Assembly: GCF_002869965.1 (NCBI RefSeq)
Contig: NZ_PEBS01000018.1
Coordinates: 1-64,000 of the forward strand
Length of the DNA stretch: 64,000 bases
Direction of reading: 5' to 3'
Origin: Janthinobacterium sp. ROICE36
Lineage (GTDB): Bacteria > Pseudomonadota > Gammaproteobacteria > Burkholderiales > Burkholderiaceae_D
Of this stretch, positions 1-7,213 are shown piece after piece. The first letter of the stretch is position 1, and every line of letters starts with the position of its first letter. The translations under genes and the position numbers were made by a program. Below the pieces are notes generated by a model. The model was not told the DNA's origin. It did no database searches and saw only the letters and a list, made by a program, of their open reading frames with translations.

Positions 1-246
1 ACAAACCACGTTCACTTTCGCCGCTTACAACCTGACGCGCATGGCGACGATCTTTGGCTGGCGTTTATCGGCGGTGGTTGGATAACTCCGTCCATAGAGT
101 ACGGAAAGCGCTAAAAAATGTCAAAAAACGGCCTGAAAAGTGGCTGAAAACTGCTTTTTAGGCAAAATGCGGCTTCCAGCCCGAAAAATTCGCATGTCTG
201 GCGACAAAATCCGAAGGACTGGGGTCCTTTTTCAACACCCTGTTAG
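1..246 (+). mobile_element. 3' end of an IS1182/IS5-type insertion sequence
   Basis: The first 85 bases encode the C-terminus of a DDE transposase. The following non-coding stretch ends in TTTTTCAACACCCTGTTAG at about 228-246, which resembles the terminal inverted repeat of IS1182-like elements. The rest of the element lies left of the window, so the other terminus and any target duplication cannot be seen. The presumed outer edge coincides with the stop codon of the Cys-rich gene that ends at 243. The family name is from memory of such termini; the exact boundary is inferred. Confidence 0.55.
2..85 (+). CDS. Transposase, C-terminal fragment (cut by window edge)
   Basis: An open frame enters from the left edge and stops at TAA 83-85. 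Its 27 residues include TFAAYNLTRMATIF, the AAYNL-type tail common at the end of IS5/IS1182 DDE transposases. No catalytic residues are inside the window, so activity cannot be judged. The inverted-repeat-like terminus about 150 bases downstream supports the call. Confidence 0.6.
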   Translation, partial: QTTFTFAAYNLTRMATIFGWRLSAVVG

Positions 247-518
247 CGCTGTACCTGCATCAGGATCACGCGCTTGCTGCTGCCGTCGGCCGGCGGCATG
301 GCGGACGGTGGCGGCGGGCTGTCGCAGGAGCCGCAGGAACCGCAGCCGCTGCCGCAGCCCGGCGCCACCTTGAACAAGGTCGACATTTTCGCCTCATCGA
401 GGCCGCAGCGCACCAGGCCACGCACGATGGCGCGGCGCACGCCCGCCGGCAAATACTTGGTCGAAAAATGCAGCAGCGCGGCTGCGACGATCAGGGCGAC
501 GATAATGGTTTGCCACAT
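243..518 (-). CDS. FeoB-associated Cys-rich membrane protein (DUF6587-like)
   Basis: This 91-residue protein begins with a hydrophobic segment (about residues 4-17) and carries a Cys cluster, PGCGSGCGSCGSC, with Cys55, 59, 62 and 65, followed by a Pro-rich stretch. It lies 9 bases downstream of feoB on the same strand and is almost certainly co-transcribed. Small Cys-rich membrane-anchored proteins after feoB are a known arrangement; a role in ferrous iron uptake, as a FeoC-like partner or iron ligand, is inferred from position and cysteines only. The TAA stop at 243-245 overlaps the presumed IS terminus, so the last residues may have been set by the insertion. Confidence 0.75.
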   Translation of the reverse strand: MWQTIIVALIVAAALLHFSTKYLPAGVRRAIVRGLVRCGLDEAKMSTLFKVAPGCGSGCGSCGSCDSPPPPSAMPPADGSSKRVILMQVQR

Positions 519-527
519 GGTGTGCTC

Positions 528-2429
528 CTAGGCGCCCAGCATCAGGGCGAGGCGATACGTGATGAACGAGGCGGCGTAAGCCAGCGCGAACATATAGCCG
601 GCCATCAGCAGCGGATAGCGCCAGCCGCCCGTCTCGCGCTTCACCACGGAGAGCGTCGACAGGCACTGCGGCGCGAACACATACCAGGCCAGCAAAGACA
701 GCGCGGTGGCCATCGACCACGAATGGGCGATCAGCGGTTCCAGGGTAGTGGCCAGCGCGTCGCCCGTTTGCGACAGCGCATACACGGTACCCAGCGCGCC
801 GACGGCCACTTCGCGCGCCGCCATGCCGGGCACCAGCGCGATGCAGATCTGCCAGTTGAAACCGATGGGCGCGAAGATCACTTCCAGGCCGCGGCCCAGG
901 ATGCCCGCCAGGCTGTAGTAGATTGGCGGATGAATCGCGTTGTCCGGCGCGCCGGGAAAGGTGCTGAGGAACCACAGGATAATCATCAGGCTCAGGATGA
1001 TGGTACCGACGCGCGTCAGGAAAATCTTCGCGCGCTCCCACAGGCTGACGGCCAGATTGCGCAGGTGCGGCCAGTGGTAGGCTGGCAGTTCCAGCATCAG
1101 CGGCTGGTTGCCGCGCACGCCCATGCCGCGCTTCATGACCCAGGCCACGGCCATGGCCGAGATGATGCCGGCAAAGTACAGCACGAACAGTACCAGGCCT
1201 TGCAGGCTCAGATAGCCCCACACTTGGCGCTGCGGGATGAAGGCGGCGATGATCAGCGCATACACGGGCAGGCGCGCCGAGCACGTCATCAGCGGCGCAA
1301 TCATGATGGTGACCAGGCGGTCGCGCGGGTTCTGGATGGTGCGCGCCGCCATCACGCCGGGAATGGCGCAGGCAAAGCTCGACAGCAGCGGAATGAAGGC
1401 ACGGCCCGACAGGCCCACGCCACCCATCAGGCGGTCCAGCAAGAAGGCCGCGCGCGGCAGGTAGCCGCAGTCTTCCAGGCTCAGGATAAAGAAGAACAGG
1501 ATCAGGATTTGCGGCAGGAATACCAGCACGCTGCCGACGCCGCCGATGATGCCTTCCACCAGCAAACTCTTCAGGTGACCGTCTGGCATATTCGCCGTCA
1601 GCAGGGCGCCCAGGCGGCCCACGCCATCGGTAATCATTTCCATCGGCGTGGCGGCCCAGGCAAACACGGCCTGGAAGATCAGGAACATCAGCACGGCGAG
1701 GATGAGAGGGCCGAACACGGGGTGCAGCACCACGTCGTCGATTTTTTCCGTCAGGTTGCCCGTGTCACTGGCGTCATTGCTGACGGCGGCCAGGATGCGG
1801 CGCACTTCGCGCTGGGTTTCTTCGACGCTGACGGCATCGATGGCCTCCAGCGGTTTCGCTTCCACTGTCGGCAGCGGCAGCATGGCGTCGATGGCGCCCA
1901 ACAAAGCTTTTTCGCCATCGTGCTGCACCGCGACGGTTTCCACCACGGGCATGCCCAGTTCGGCCGACAGCTTGGCCGTGTCGATCAGCATGCCGCGCTT
2001 GCGCGCCACGTCCGTCATATTCAACGCCAGCAGCATGGGCAGGCCCAGGCGCTTGACTTCCAGCACCAGGCGCAAATTCAGGCGCAGATTGGTGGCGTCG
2101 ACCACGCAGATGATGGCGTCCGGACGCGGGTCGCCTTTGCGCAAGCCCCCCACCACGTCGCGCGTGATGGCTTCATCGGGCGTGGTGGCCGACAGGCTGT
2201 AGGCGCCCGGCAAATCGAGCACGCGCACGGGCTTGCCGGCGGGCGACGTGAAATGGCCTTCCTTGCGCTCGATGGTCACGCCGGCGTAGTTCGCCACTTT
2301 CTGGCGCGCGCCCGTCAGGCGGTTGAACAGCGCGGTTTTGCCGCAGTTCGGATTGCCCAGCAAGGCAATTTGTGGCTGATGCGGCGGCTTGTGCACGCCC
2401 GCATCGACGATAGTTTCGACAGCACCCAT
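528..2429 (-). CDS. feoB: Ferrous iron transporter FeoB
   Basis: FeoB moves Fe2+ across the inner membrane. The 633-residue product has an N-terminal GTPase domain with G1 GNPNCGKT (25-32), a G2 threonine near 52, G3 DLPG (72-75) and G4 NMTD (137-140). After it comes the polytopic membrane domain with two Gate repeats; the first contains PRAAFLLDRLMGG, RAFIPLLSSFACAIPG is nearby, and a matching CLSTLSVVKRE segment is near the C-terminus. It is shorter than the roughly 770-residue E. coli protein. The ATG lies 2 bases after the feoA stop, so the two are translationally close, and the Cys-rich gene follows. Expression is probably under Fur from the site near 2886. Confidence 0.97.
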   Translation of the reverse strand: MGAVETIVDAGVHKPPHQPQIALLGNPNCGKTALFNRLTGARQKVANYAGVTIERKEGHFTSPAGKPVRVLDLPGAYSLSATTPDEAITRDVVGGLRKGDPRPDAIICVVDATNLRLNLRLVLEVKRLGLPMLLALNMTDVARKRGMLIDTAKLSAELGMPVVETVAVQHDGEKALLGAIDAMLPLPTVEAKPLEAIDAVSVEETQREVRRILAAVSNDASDTGNLTEKIDDVVLHPVFGPLILAVLMFLIFQAVFAWAATPMEMITDGVGRLGALLTANMPDGHLKSLLVEGIIGGVGSVLVFLPQILILFFFILSLEDCGYLPRAAFLLDRLMGGVGLSGRAFIPLLSSFACAIPGVMAARTIQNPRDRLVTIMIAPLMTCSARLPVYALIIAAFIPQRQVWGYLSLQGLVLFVLYFAGIISAMAVAWVMKRGMGVRGNQPLMLELPAYHWPHLRNLAVSLWERAKIFLTRVGTIILSLMIILWFLSTFPGAPDNAIHPPIYYSLAGILGRGLEVIFAPIGFNWQICIALVPGMAAREVAVGALGTVYALSQTGDALATTLEPLIAHSWSMATALSLLAWYVFAPQCLSTLSVVKRETGGWRYPLLMAGYMFALAYAASFITYRLALMLGA

Positions 2430-2431
2430 GG

Positions 2432-2716
2432 TTATTCCGGTTGAAGCAGCGGTTGAATCGTGATCAGCGCCGCTTCGAAGCGGCGCAGTGCGAACGTGGC
2501 ATTGCCGACCTTGATGGCCAGCGGATCGCCGCCGGGAATGCCGCGCTTGAGCATGCGGAGTCGTTCGCCTGGAACGAATCCCAGTTCCATCAAGCGGCGG
2601 GCGAGGTCGACGCCGTCTTCCGCCTGTCCTGCCGTGTGGGGCGTGATATGCAACACCGTGCCGCTCTGGCCGACTGCCAGCGCATCGAGCGTCATCAAGG
2701 GTGGAACTAGAGTCAT
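2432..2716 (-). CDS. feoA: Ferrous iron transport protein FeoA
   Basis: FeoA is a small cytoplasmic SH3-like protein that assists FeoB. The product has the family core: LMELGFVPGERLRMLKRG, then GGDPLAIKV and a final FALRRFEAALI strand. The ATG at 2716 is chosen because a GGA-containing stretch precedes it at reasonable spacing. A TTG two codons upstream and an ATG seven codons downstream are possible alternatives. It heads the feoA-feoB-Cys-rich transcription unit. Confidence 0.93.
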   Translation of the reverse strand: MTLVPPLMTLDALAVGQSGTVLHITPHTAGQAEDGVDLARRLMELGFVPGERLRMLKRGIPGGDPLAIKVGNATFALRRFEAALITIQPLLQPE

Positions 2717-2840
2717 GAGCAAATTCCGTTCAAATTAAGAACACCGGGACAAACTGCTGCGCGTGGCGCATCGCGTTTGACTGGGGTGTTGTGAGGTAAA
2801 ACGCAACTGTTGCGCATTACCGACAAGCGGCCTTTCAAAC

Positions 2841-2866
2841 TGTCCGGACGGCGACCGTCCGAGACA
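2841..2866. other. GC-rich hairpin in the feoA-bfd intergenic region
   Basis: CGGACGG (2845-2851) and CCGTCCG (2855-2861) pair around CGA, and the flanks TGTC/GACA extend the stem with a bulge. No T-run follows on either strand, so it is not an intrinsic terminator. It lies in the likely feoA leader region, but no function can be assigned. Apart from this and the two Fur-like sites, nothing else is evident in the 413-base gap between feoA and bfd. Confidence 0.4.
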
Positions 2867-2885
2867 ATACCAGCATTATAAACAT

Positions 2886-2900
2886 GAATGCGAATTGTTT
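2886..2900 (-). promoter_or_regulatory. Candidate Fur box upstream of feoA
   Basis: On the minus strand the sequence AAACAATTCGCATTC resembles the ATTCTCATT half of the strong Fur box at 3047 and matches it at about 10 of 14 positions. It lies about 170 bases before the feoA start in an AT-rich stretch, as expected for the feo promoter. The match is imperfect, so this is a candidate only. Confidence 0.4.
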
Positions 2901-3046
2901 TTATTTAGCCCGGAGAGTAGCCCCTGTCAAGGGCTACGCCATTCGCGGGAAGGCCATATCAACACGCCGCGCCATGCCGCCAGGCACCGCACACTTGATC
3001 AAAATCGCTTGCATTGTCCCCCGCTTTGCGCGACAATGAAACGTAA

Positions 3047-3061
3047 TGATAATGATTCTCA
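3047..3061 (+). promoter_or_regulatory. Fur box upstream of bfd-tonB
   Basis: TGATAATGATTCTCA matches the 7-1-7 Fur consensus TGATAATNATTATCA at every defined position except one. It lies about 70 bases before the bfd ATG and should place bfd, and tonB behind it, under iron repression by Fur. Confidence 0.8.
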
Positions 3062-3129
3062 TTAAAACACTAGCAACAATGCTTCCCAGCACTAGTGCAT
3101 TTTTCATCCTCCAGCCAGAAGGTGTATCA

Positions 3130-3345
3130 ATGATTGTATGTGTCTGCAACAACATATCTGATCGTGAAATCCGTCAAGCCGTCGATCTTGGCCTGTCCAG
3201 CATGGCCGAACTGCGCCGCGACTTGGGCGTGGCCACTTGCTGCGGCAAATGCCATAGCTGCGCGCGGGAGGTGCTGAACGATCACCTGAGCGCTAGCGTA
3301 GTGCTGCAAGAAACCGTATTGATGCGAGCTGTACTGACAAACTAA
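3130..3345 (+). CDS. bfd: Bacterioferritin-associated ferredoxin Bfd
   Basis: Bfd is a [2Fe-2S] protein that docks on bacterioferritin and supplies electrons to release stored iron. The 71-residue product starts MIVCVCNNISD and has the four cluster cysteines in the family spacing: Cys4, Cys6, Cys38 and Cys41 (CCGKC). An upstream in-frame ATG at 3046 is rejected because it falls in the Fur box and the family begins at MIVCVC. tonB follows after 8 bases, and bfr, the partner, is 2 kb downstream. Induction under iron starvation fits the Fur box. Confidence 0.95.
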   Translation: MIVCVCNNISDREIRQAVDLGLSSMAELRRDLGVATCCGKCHSCAREVLNDHLSASVVLQETVLMRAVLTN

Positions 3346-3353
3346 AGAAAGCG

Positions 3354-4064
3354 ATGAATGCCATGACGATGATGCCCCCGCCCGTAACGGTGCAGGCCGT
3401 GCAACAATTTGCCGACTTCGACAAGAAGCGCAACAAGTTCGCGCCGCTGATGGCCATCGTCGTCCTGCATCTCGCCGGCTTTTACGCCATCCAGAGCGGC
3501 CTGCTGAGCCGCGTCGTCACGGCGGCCATGCCGACCATCACCACCATCAGCATCATCGCCCCACCGGCGCCGCCCAAGCCGCCGGCACCGTCGGTGCCAA
3601 AAACCGTGGAGCTGAGCGCGCCCGTACCGCGCGCCGTCATCCCGCCGTTGCCGCTGATCGCCGTGGCACCGAGCGAACCGACGATCACGCCGCCGCAGCC
3701 GACACGCGCCGAAGCAGCTCCCGTGGCCACCGCCGCGCCGACTGCGCCAGCCTCACCGTCGCCGACACCACCGGCACCGTCGGCGCCGCGCACCGTCAGC
3801 AGCGTCGAATACATCAAGGCACCGCAACTGATCTACCCGAATTTATCGCGCCGCCTGGGCGAAAGCGGCACCGTGGTGCTGCGCATTCTGATTAATGAAA
3901 AAGGCTTGCCGGAGCAAATCCTGATCCATAAATCGACCGGCTACGGCAACCTCGATGAAGCGGGCCGTCAGGCCGCGCAGCGCGCGCTGTTCAAGCCCAT
4001 GATCGAAAACGGCAAGCCTGTCCCCGTCTACGTTTTAGTACCGCTGACCTTCCAACTGAGCTAG
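3354..4064 (+). CDS. tonB: Energy transducer TonB
   Basis: TonB couples the inner-membrane proton motive force to outer-membrane receptors. The 236-residue protein has a cytoplasmic start, one membrane anchor (about residues 31-50, LMAIVVLHLAGFYAIQ) and a long Pro-rich periplasmic linker (about 65-145). The C-terminal TonB domain (about 150-236) contains YPNLSRRLGESGTVVLRI and ends FQLS. An AAAG-rich ribosome site precedes the ATG. It is probably co-transcribed with bfd under Fur. No exbB/exbD lie next to it, so it must use a complex encoded elsewhere or pair with several receptors, possibly including the sucrose-type receptor near 9-11 kb. Confidence 0.93.
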   Translation: MNAMTMMPPPVTVQAVQQFADFDKKRNKFAPLMAIVVLHLAGFYAIQSGLLSRVVTAAMPTITTISIIAPPAPPKPPAPSVPKTVELSAPVPRAVIPPLPLIAVAPSEPTITPPQPTRAEAAPVATAAPTAPASPSPTPPAPSAPRTVSSVEYIKAPQLIYPNLSRRLGESGTVVLRILINEKGLPEQILIHKSTGYGNLDEAGRQAAQRALFKPMIENGKPVPVYVLVPLTFQLS

Positions 4065-4171
4065 CCTTGCGGCGGCCACTGCGCCGCTGCCAGCCCGCAA
4101 GCACCGCACCGATGCCCTGCTTGCTTTTTTGCGCCCTATTTTCTGTACCAGTCAAGCAACTGCTTGTTTCA

Positions 4172-4212
4172 GTCTGCCAGCCACCATCCCCGGGCCAGGC
4201 AGACTTTTTTTT
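4172..4212 (+). terminator. Intrinsic terminator after tonB
   Basis: GTCTGCC (4172-4178) pairs with GGCAGAC (4198-4204) and is followed at once by eight T residues (4205-4212). The loop is long but GC-rich and could pair further. It lies 108 bases after the tonB stop, before the convergent hydroxylase gene. Confidence 0.6.
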
Positions 4213-4249
4213 GGGGCCCATTCCCCTCGCGCAGCGACTGACCCCAGCC

Positions 4250-4930
4250 TTACATCTCCGCCCACATCCGCAGCAAATTATGATAATGCCCGGTCAAGCC
4301 CACCGTCGCGGCCGAATCGCCGTGCGCGCCGCGCACGCTCTGGATGTTCTGATCGAGCTCAAACAGCATGCTGCGCTTCCAGTCTTCGCGCACCATGCTT
4401 TGCGTCCACAGGAAGGAGCAGATACGCTCGCCGCTGGTGACGGGCAGCACCTGATGCACGCTGCTCGACGGATACACGATCACGTCGCCGGCCGGCAGTT
4501 TCACCTCATGCGTGCCGTAGGAATCGACCACCACCAGCTCGCCGCCTTCGTACTCGTCCGGCTCGCTCAGGAACACGGTCGAAGAAACGTCGGCGCGCAT
4601 CGACTGCATGCCGTTTTTCGGCGTGCGAATGGCGCCATCGATATGCAGGCCATAGTGCTCGCCGCCCGCATAGCTGTTGAAGAACGGCGGCAGGATGCGC
4701 AGCGGCAGCACGGCCGCAAAGAACAGCGGATGGGCCATCAGCGCGCGGCTGACGATCTCGCCCAGCTCCAGCGCCAGCGGCGAACCTTCGGCCAACTGGC
4801 GATTGCGCTTGACTTGCGCCCCTTGCGCGCCGACGCTGGCGCGCCCGTCGACCCAATCCGTCTGCGCCAGGCGCTGGCGAAACTGCGTGACCTGTTCCGA
4901 CGTCAGCACGCCGGGTATATGCAACATCAT
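4250..4930 (-). CDS. piuC: PKHD-type Fe(II)/2-oxoglutarate hydroxylase (PiuC/YbiX family)
   Basis: This is a 2-oxoglutarate-dependent oxygenase of the PKHD-type hydroxylase family, usually found with siderophore receptors and iron-regulated. The 226-residue length equals the family norm. The iron triad is visible as His96-x-Asp98 (HIDG) and His159 (SVHQV), with Arg169 (GERI) as the likely 2-oxoglutarate ligand. The start at 4930 follows AAGGAT at good spacing; a longer in-frame version up to 5044 lacks family support. Here no receptor is adjacent, but feo, bfd, tonB and bfr are, which supports an iron-linked role. The substrate is unknown. Confidence 0.9.
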   Translation of the reverse strand: MMLHIPGVLTSEQVTQFRQRLAQTDWVDGRASVGAQGAQVKRNRQLAEGSPLALELGEIVSRALMAHPLFFAAVLPLRILPPFFNSYAGGEHYGLHIDGAIRTPKNGMQSMRADVSSTVFLSEPDEYEGGELVVVDSYGTHEVKLPAGDVIVYPSSSVHQVLPVTSGERICSFLWTQSMVREDWKRSMLFELDQNIQSVRGAHGDSAATVGLTGHYHNLLRMWAEM

Positions 4931-5351
4931 CTTGTTATCCTTTTTCAGTAAAACTCGCTGCCGGATTATCGCATTGCCGGCAGCGTCCCAAAAGAGACAA
5001 AAGCAAGAACAGCTAAACATTGTCCGCCTTTTCAGCGCGACCATGCAGGCGCGCCAGCGGCAGCAAAATAGCGCCAGGAACGCGAATGAGAATGGCCTTC
5101 ATTTTCTTTAAAAAATAAAAAACGGCGCTATGGGGAAATCCACTTGAGAATGGGTTTTATTCGCACGATATTTACGTTAAAAAGACGGAAAAACACCGTT
5201 TCGCAGCAAAAAACGCCCATATTTTGCGCTATCATGCGGGCATAGCGAAACCGGCAAGCTGCGCGCCACCAGGCAGCCTGCGCCACCCGGCAGTGAACGC
5301 CAGCAGCCTCCGGTTTCATCATCGAACGCGACACAGAACAAAGGACATCCC
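4931..5351. other. Divergent intergenic region with Fur-like motifs
   Basis: This gap separates the divergent piuC and bfr genes. It contains GAATGAGAATGGCCTTCATT at 5084-5103, whose arms GAATGA/TTCATT are inverted and whose TGAGAAT equals a good Fur half-site. TGAGAATGG recurs at 5145-5153. These would suit iron control of piuC, but neither is a full consensus box. The rest is AT-rich and no coding sequence is convincing. Confidence 0.4.
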
Positions 5352-5828
5352 ATGAAGGGCGATAAAGAAGTCATCCGCATGCTCAACGCACAGCTCACCA
5401 ACGAACTGTCGGCCATCAACCAGTACTTCCTGCATGCGCGCATGTACAAGCACTGGGGCCTGGAAAAGCTGGGCAAAAAAGAATACGAAGAATCGATCGG
5501 CGAAATGAAACACGCCGACAAGCTGATCGACCGCATCCTGATGCTCGACGGCCTGCCTAACCTGCAAGCGCTGCACAAGCTGTTGATCGGCGAGAACACG
5601 CCGGAAATGCTGGAATGCGATTTGAAGCTGGAACGCGCCGCGCATGCCACCGTCAAGGAAGGCATCGCCATCAGCGAGAAAGCGGGCGACTACGTCTCGC
5701 GCGACCTGTTCCTGATGATCCTGGAAGACACGGAAGAGCATATCGACTGGCTCGAAACGCAGATCGACCTGATCGCCAAAGTCGGCATCCAGAACTACCT
5801 GCAAAGCCAGATGGCGATTGAAGAGTAA
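5352..5828 (+). CDS. bfr: Bacterioferritin
   Basis: Bacterioferritin forms a 24-subunit heme-containing shell that oxidises and stores iron. The 158-residue product aligns end to end with the family, with ferroxidase ligands Glu18, Glu51, His54, Glu94 and His130 and heme ligand Met52. At position 127, where E. coli Bfr has the sixth ligand glutamate, this protein has threonine ([10 protein letters not shown]), with Glu128 and Glu129 next to it. I recall the DTEEH form from other betaproteobacterial Bfr proteins, so it may be a clade feature. Neighbouring bfd encodes the reductant partner. A bidirectional terminator follows. Confidence 0.96.
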   Translation: MKGDKEVIRMLNAQLTNELSAINQYFLHARMYKHWGLEKLGKKEYEESIGEMKHADKLIDRILMLDGLPNLQALHKLLIGENTPEMLECDLKLERAAHATVKEGIAISEKAGDYVSRDLFLMILEDTEEHIDWLETQIDLIAKVGIQNYLQSQMAIEE

Positions 5829-5846
5829 TTGTTCTTCGAGGCAGAT

Positions 5847-5875
5847 AAAAAAAACCGGCAGAGCCGGTTTTTTTA
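5847..5875. terminator. Bidirectional terminator between bfr and the MFS gene
   Basis: AAAACCGGC (5851-5859) and GCCGGTTTT (5863-5871) form a perfect stem with a 3-base loop. T-runs lie on the 3' side of both strands, so it can end both bfr (plus) and the converging MFS gene (minus). Confidence 0.85.
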
Positions 5876-5884
5876 CGCCTGCCA

Positions 5885-7213
5885 TCAAGGCTTGCTGGCC
5901 ACCTGCGGGCGCAGCTTGACGCACAGCACCGCCACCGCCGCGCACAGCAACAGGGCGCCGGCCAGCCGGATGACGTTTTCCGGATTGCCGCCCAGCCAGC
6001 TGCGGTAATACAGCGGCAGAGTGAAGATCTGGATGATCATCGGGATGACGATGAACATATTGAAGATGCCCATGTAGACGCCCGTGCGCTCGGGCGGAAT
6101 GCAGCCGGCCAGCATGATGTAGGGATTGCCCATAATGCTGGCCCAGGCCAGGCCCACGCCCAGCATGGGCAGCAACAGCAGCGCCGGGCTGTGGATCAGC
6201 GGGATGCTCAGCATGCCGACGCCGGCCGCGCACAGGCACAGGCTGTGCATGCGCTTGGGACCGAAACGTCGCGTGAACGGCACCAGTGCAAAGGCGGCGA
6301 CAAAGGCGACGAAATTGTAGAAGGCGCCCACCTGCCCGTTCAGCAGGCCCGCGTCGCGAAAGCCTTGCGACGCCGGATCGGTCGTATGGAACAGGGTGGC
6401 CGCCAGCGACAGCGCAATGTACTGCCAGTAGCAAAACATGGCGTACCACTGGAACAGGTTGACGAGGGCCAGTTGCTTCATCGTCGGCGGCATCTCGCGC
6501 AAGGCCGCGCCAATATCGGCCAGCGTGTGGCGCCAGCCCGGCGGGCGGTTGCGGATGGCCGCCAGCTCGCTGGCCGTGAGCGGGTTTTCCGGCGTCGTCT
6601 TCAAGGTCCACAGCACCGAGGCGAGGGAAAACACGGCGCCGATCAGGAAGGCGGCGATGACGATGTGCGGAATATGGCTGCCATTGACGGCATCCTTGTT
6701 CATGCCCAGCATGACCAGCAGCGATGGCGTCAGATAGGCCAGCGTTTGCCCCAGCCCCGTAAACGCGCTCTGCGTCAGGAAGCCCAGCGAATGCTGCTTC
6801 TTGTCGAGCTTATCGCTGACAAAGGCGCGGTACGGCTCCATCGTCACGTTGTTGGCCGCGTCGAGTATCCACAGCAGGCTGGCGGCCATCCACAGGGTGG
6901 GACTGAAGGGCATGGCCAGCAAGCCCAGGCTGCACAGGATGGCGCCGATCAGGAAGTAGGGCGTGCAGCGGCCCCAGCGCGTCACCGTGCGATCGCTCAT
7001 GGCGCCGATCAGCGGTTGCACGAGCAGGCCTGTCATGGGGCCGGCCAGCCATAGATACGGCAGGCTCGCTTCGTCGGCGCCCAGGTATTTGTAGATGGGG
7101 CTCATGCTGCTTTGCTGCAGCCCAAAGCTGAACTGGATGCCGAAAAAGCCGACATTCATGTTGACGATCTGCCAGAACGACAGATGCGGACGGTGCGCCG
7201 TGGCGTCGCTCAT
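5885..7213 (-). CDS. MFS sugar transporter (SuxC-like, probable sucrose uptake)
   Basis: This 442-residue major facilitator protein has about 12 hydrophobic segments. The early region NMNVGFFGIQFSFGLQQSS and the loop SDRTVTRWGRCTPYFLIG are typical of glycoside/disaccharide permeases of the GPH/SLC45-like type. The start at 7213 is set by a GGGAGC ribosome site and by an ATGA overlap with the upstream amylosucrase stop, indicating translational coupling. Together with that enzyme, the TonB receptor and a LacI regulator it matches the Xanthomonas sux arrangement, where SuxC imports sucrose across the inner membrane. The substrate is inferred from this context. Confidence 0.88.
   Translation of the reverse strand: MSDATAHRPHLSFWQIVNMNVGFFGIQFSFGLQQSSMSPIYKYLGADEASLPYLWLAGPMTGLLVQPLIGAMSDRTVTRWGRCTPYFLIGAILCSLGLLAMPFSPTLWMAASLLWILDAANNVTMEPYRAFVSDKLDKKQHSLGFLTQSAFTGLGQTLAYLTPSLLVMLGMNKDAVNGSHIPHIVIAAFLIGAVFSLASVLWTLKTTPENPLTASELAAIRNRPPGWRHTLADIGAALREMPPTMKQLALVNLFQWYAMFCYWQYIALSLAATLFHTTDPASQGFRDAGLLNGQVGAFYNFVAFVAAFALVPFTRRFGPKRMHSLCLCAAGVGMLSIPLIHSPALLLLPMLGVGLAWASIMGNPYIMLAGCIPPERTGVYMGIFNMFIVIPMIIQIFTLPLYYRSWLGGNPENVIRLAGALLLCAAVAVLCVKLRPQVASKP

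Noticed and set aside
468..2444. Long open frame antisense to feoB
   Set aside because: It lies wholly opposite a well-supported gene, is rich in Gln, His, Arg and Ala as antisense GC-rich frames are, and shows no domain.
2841..2866. Hairpin as a terminator or riboswitch before feoA
   Set aside because: There is no T-run and no conserved riboswitch core; it is kept only as an unexplained hairpin.
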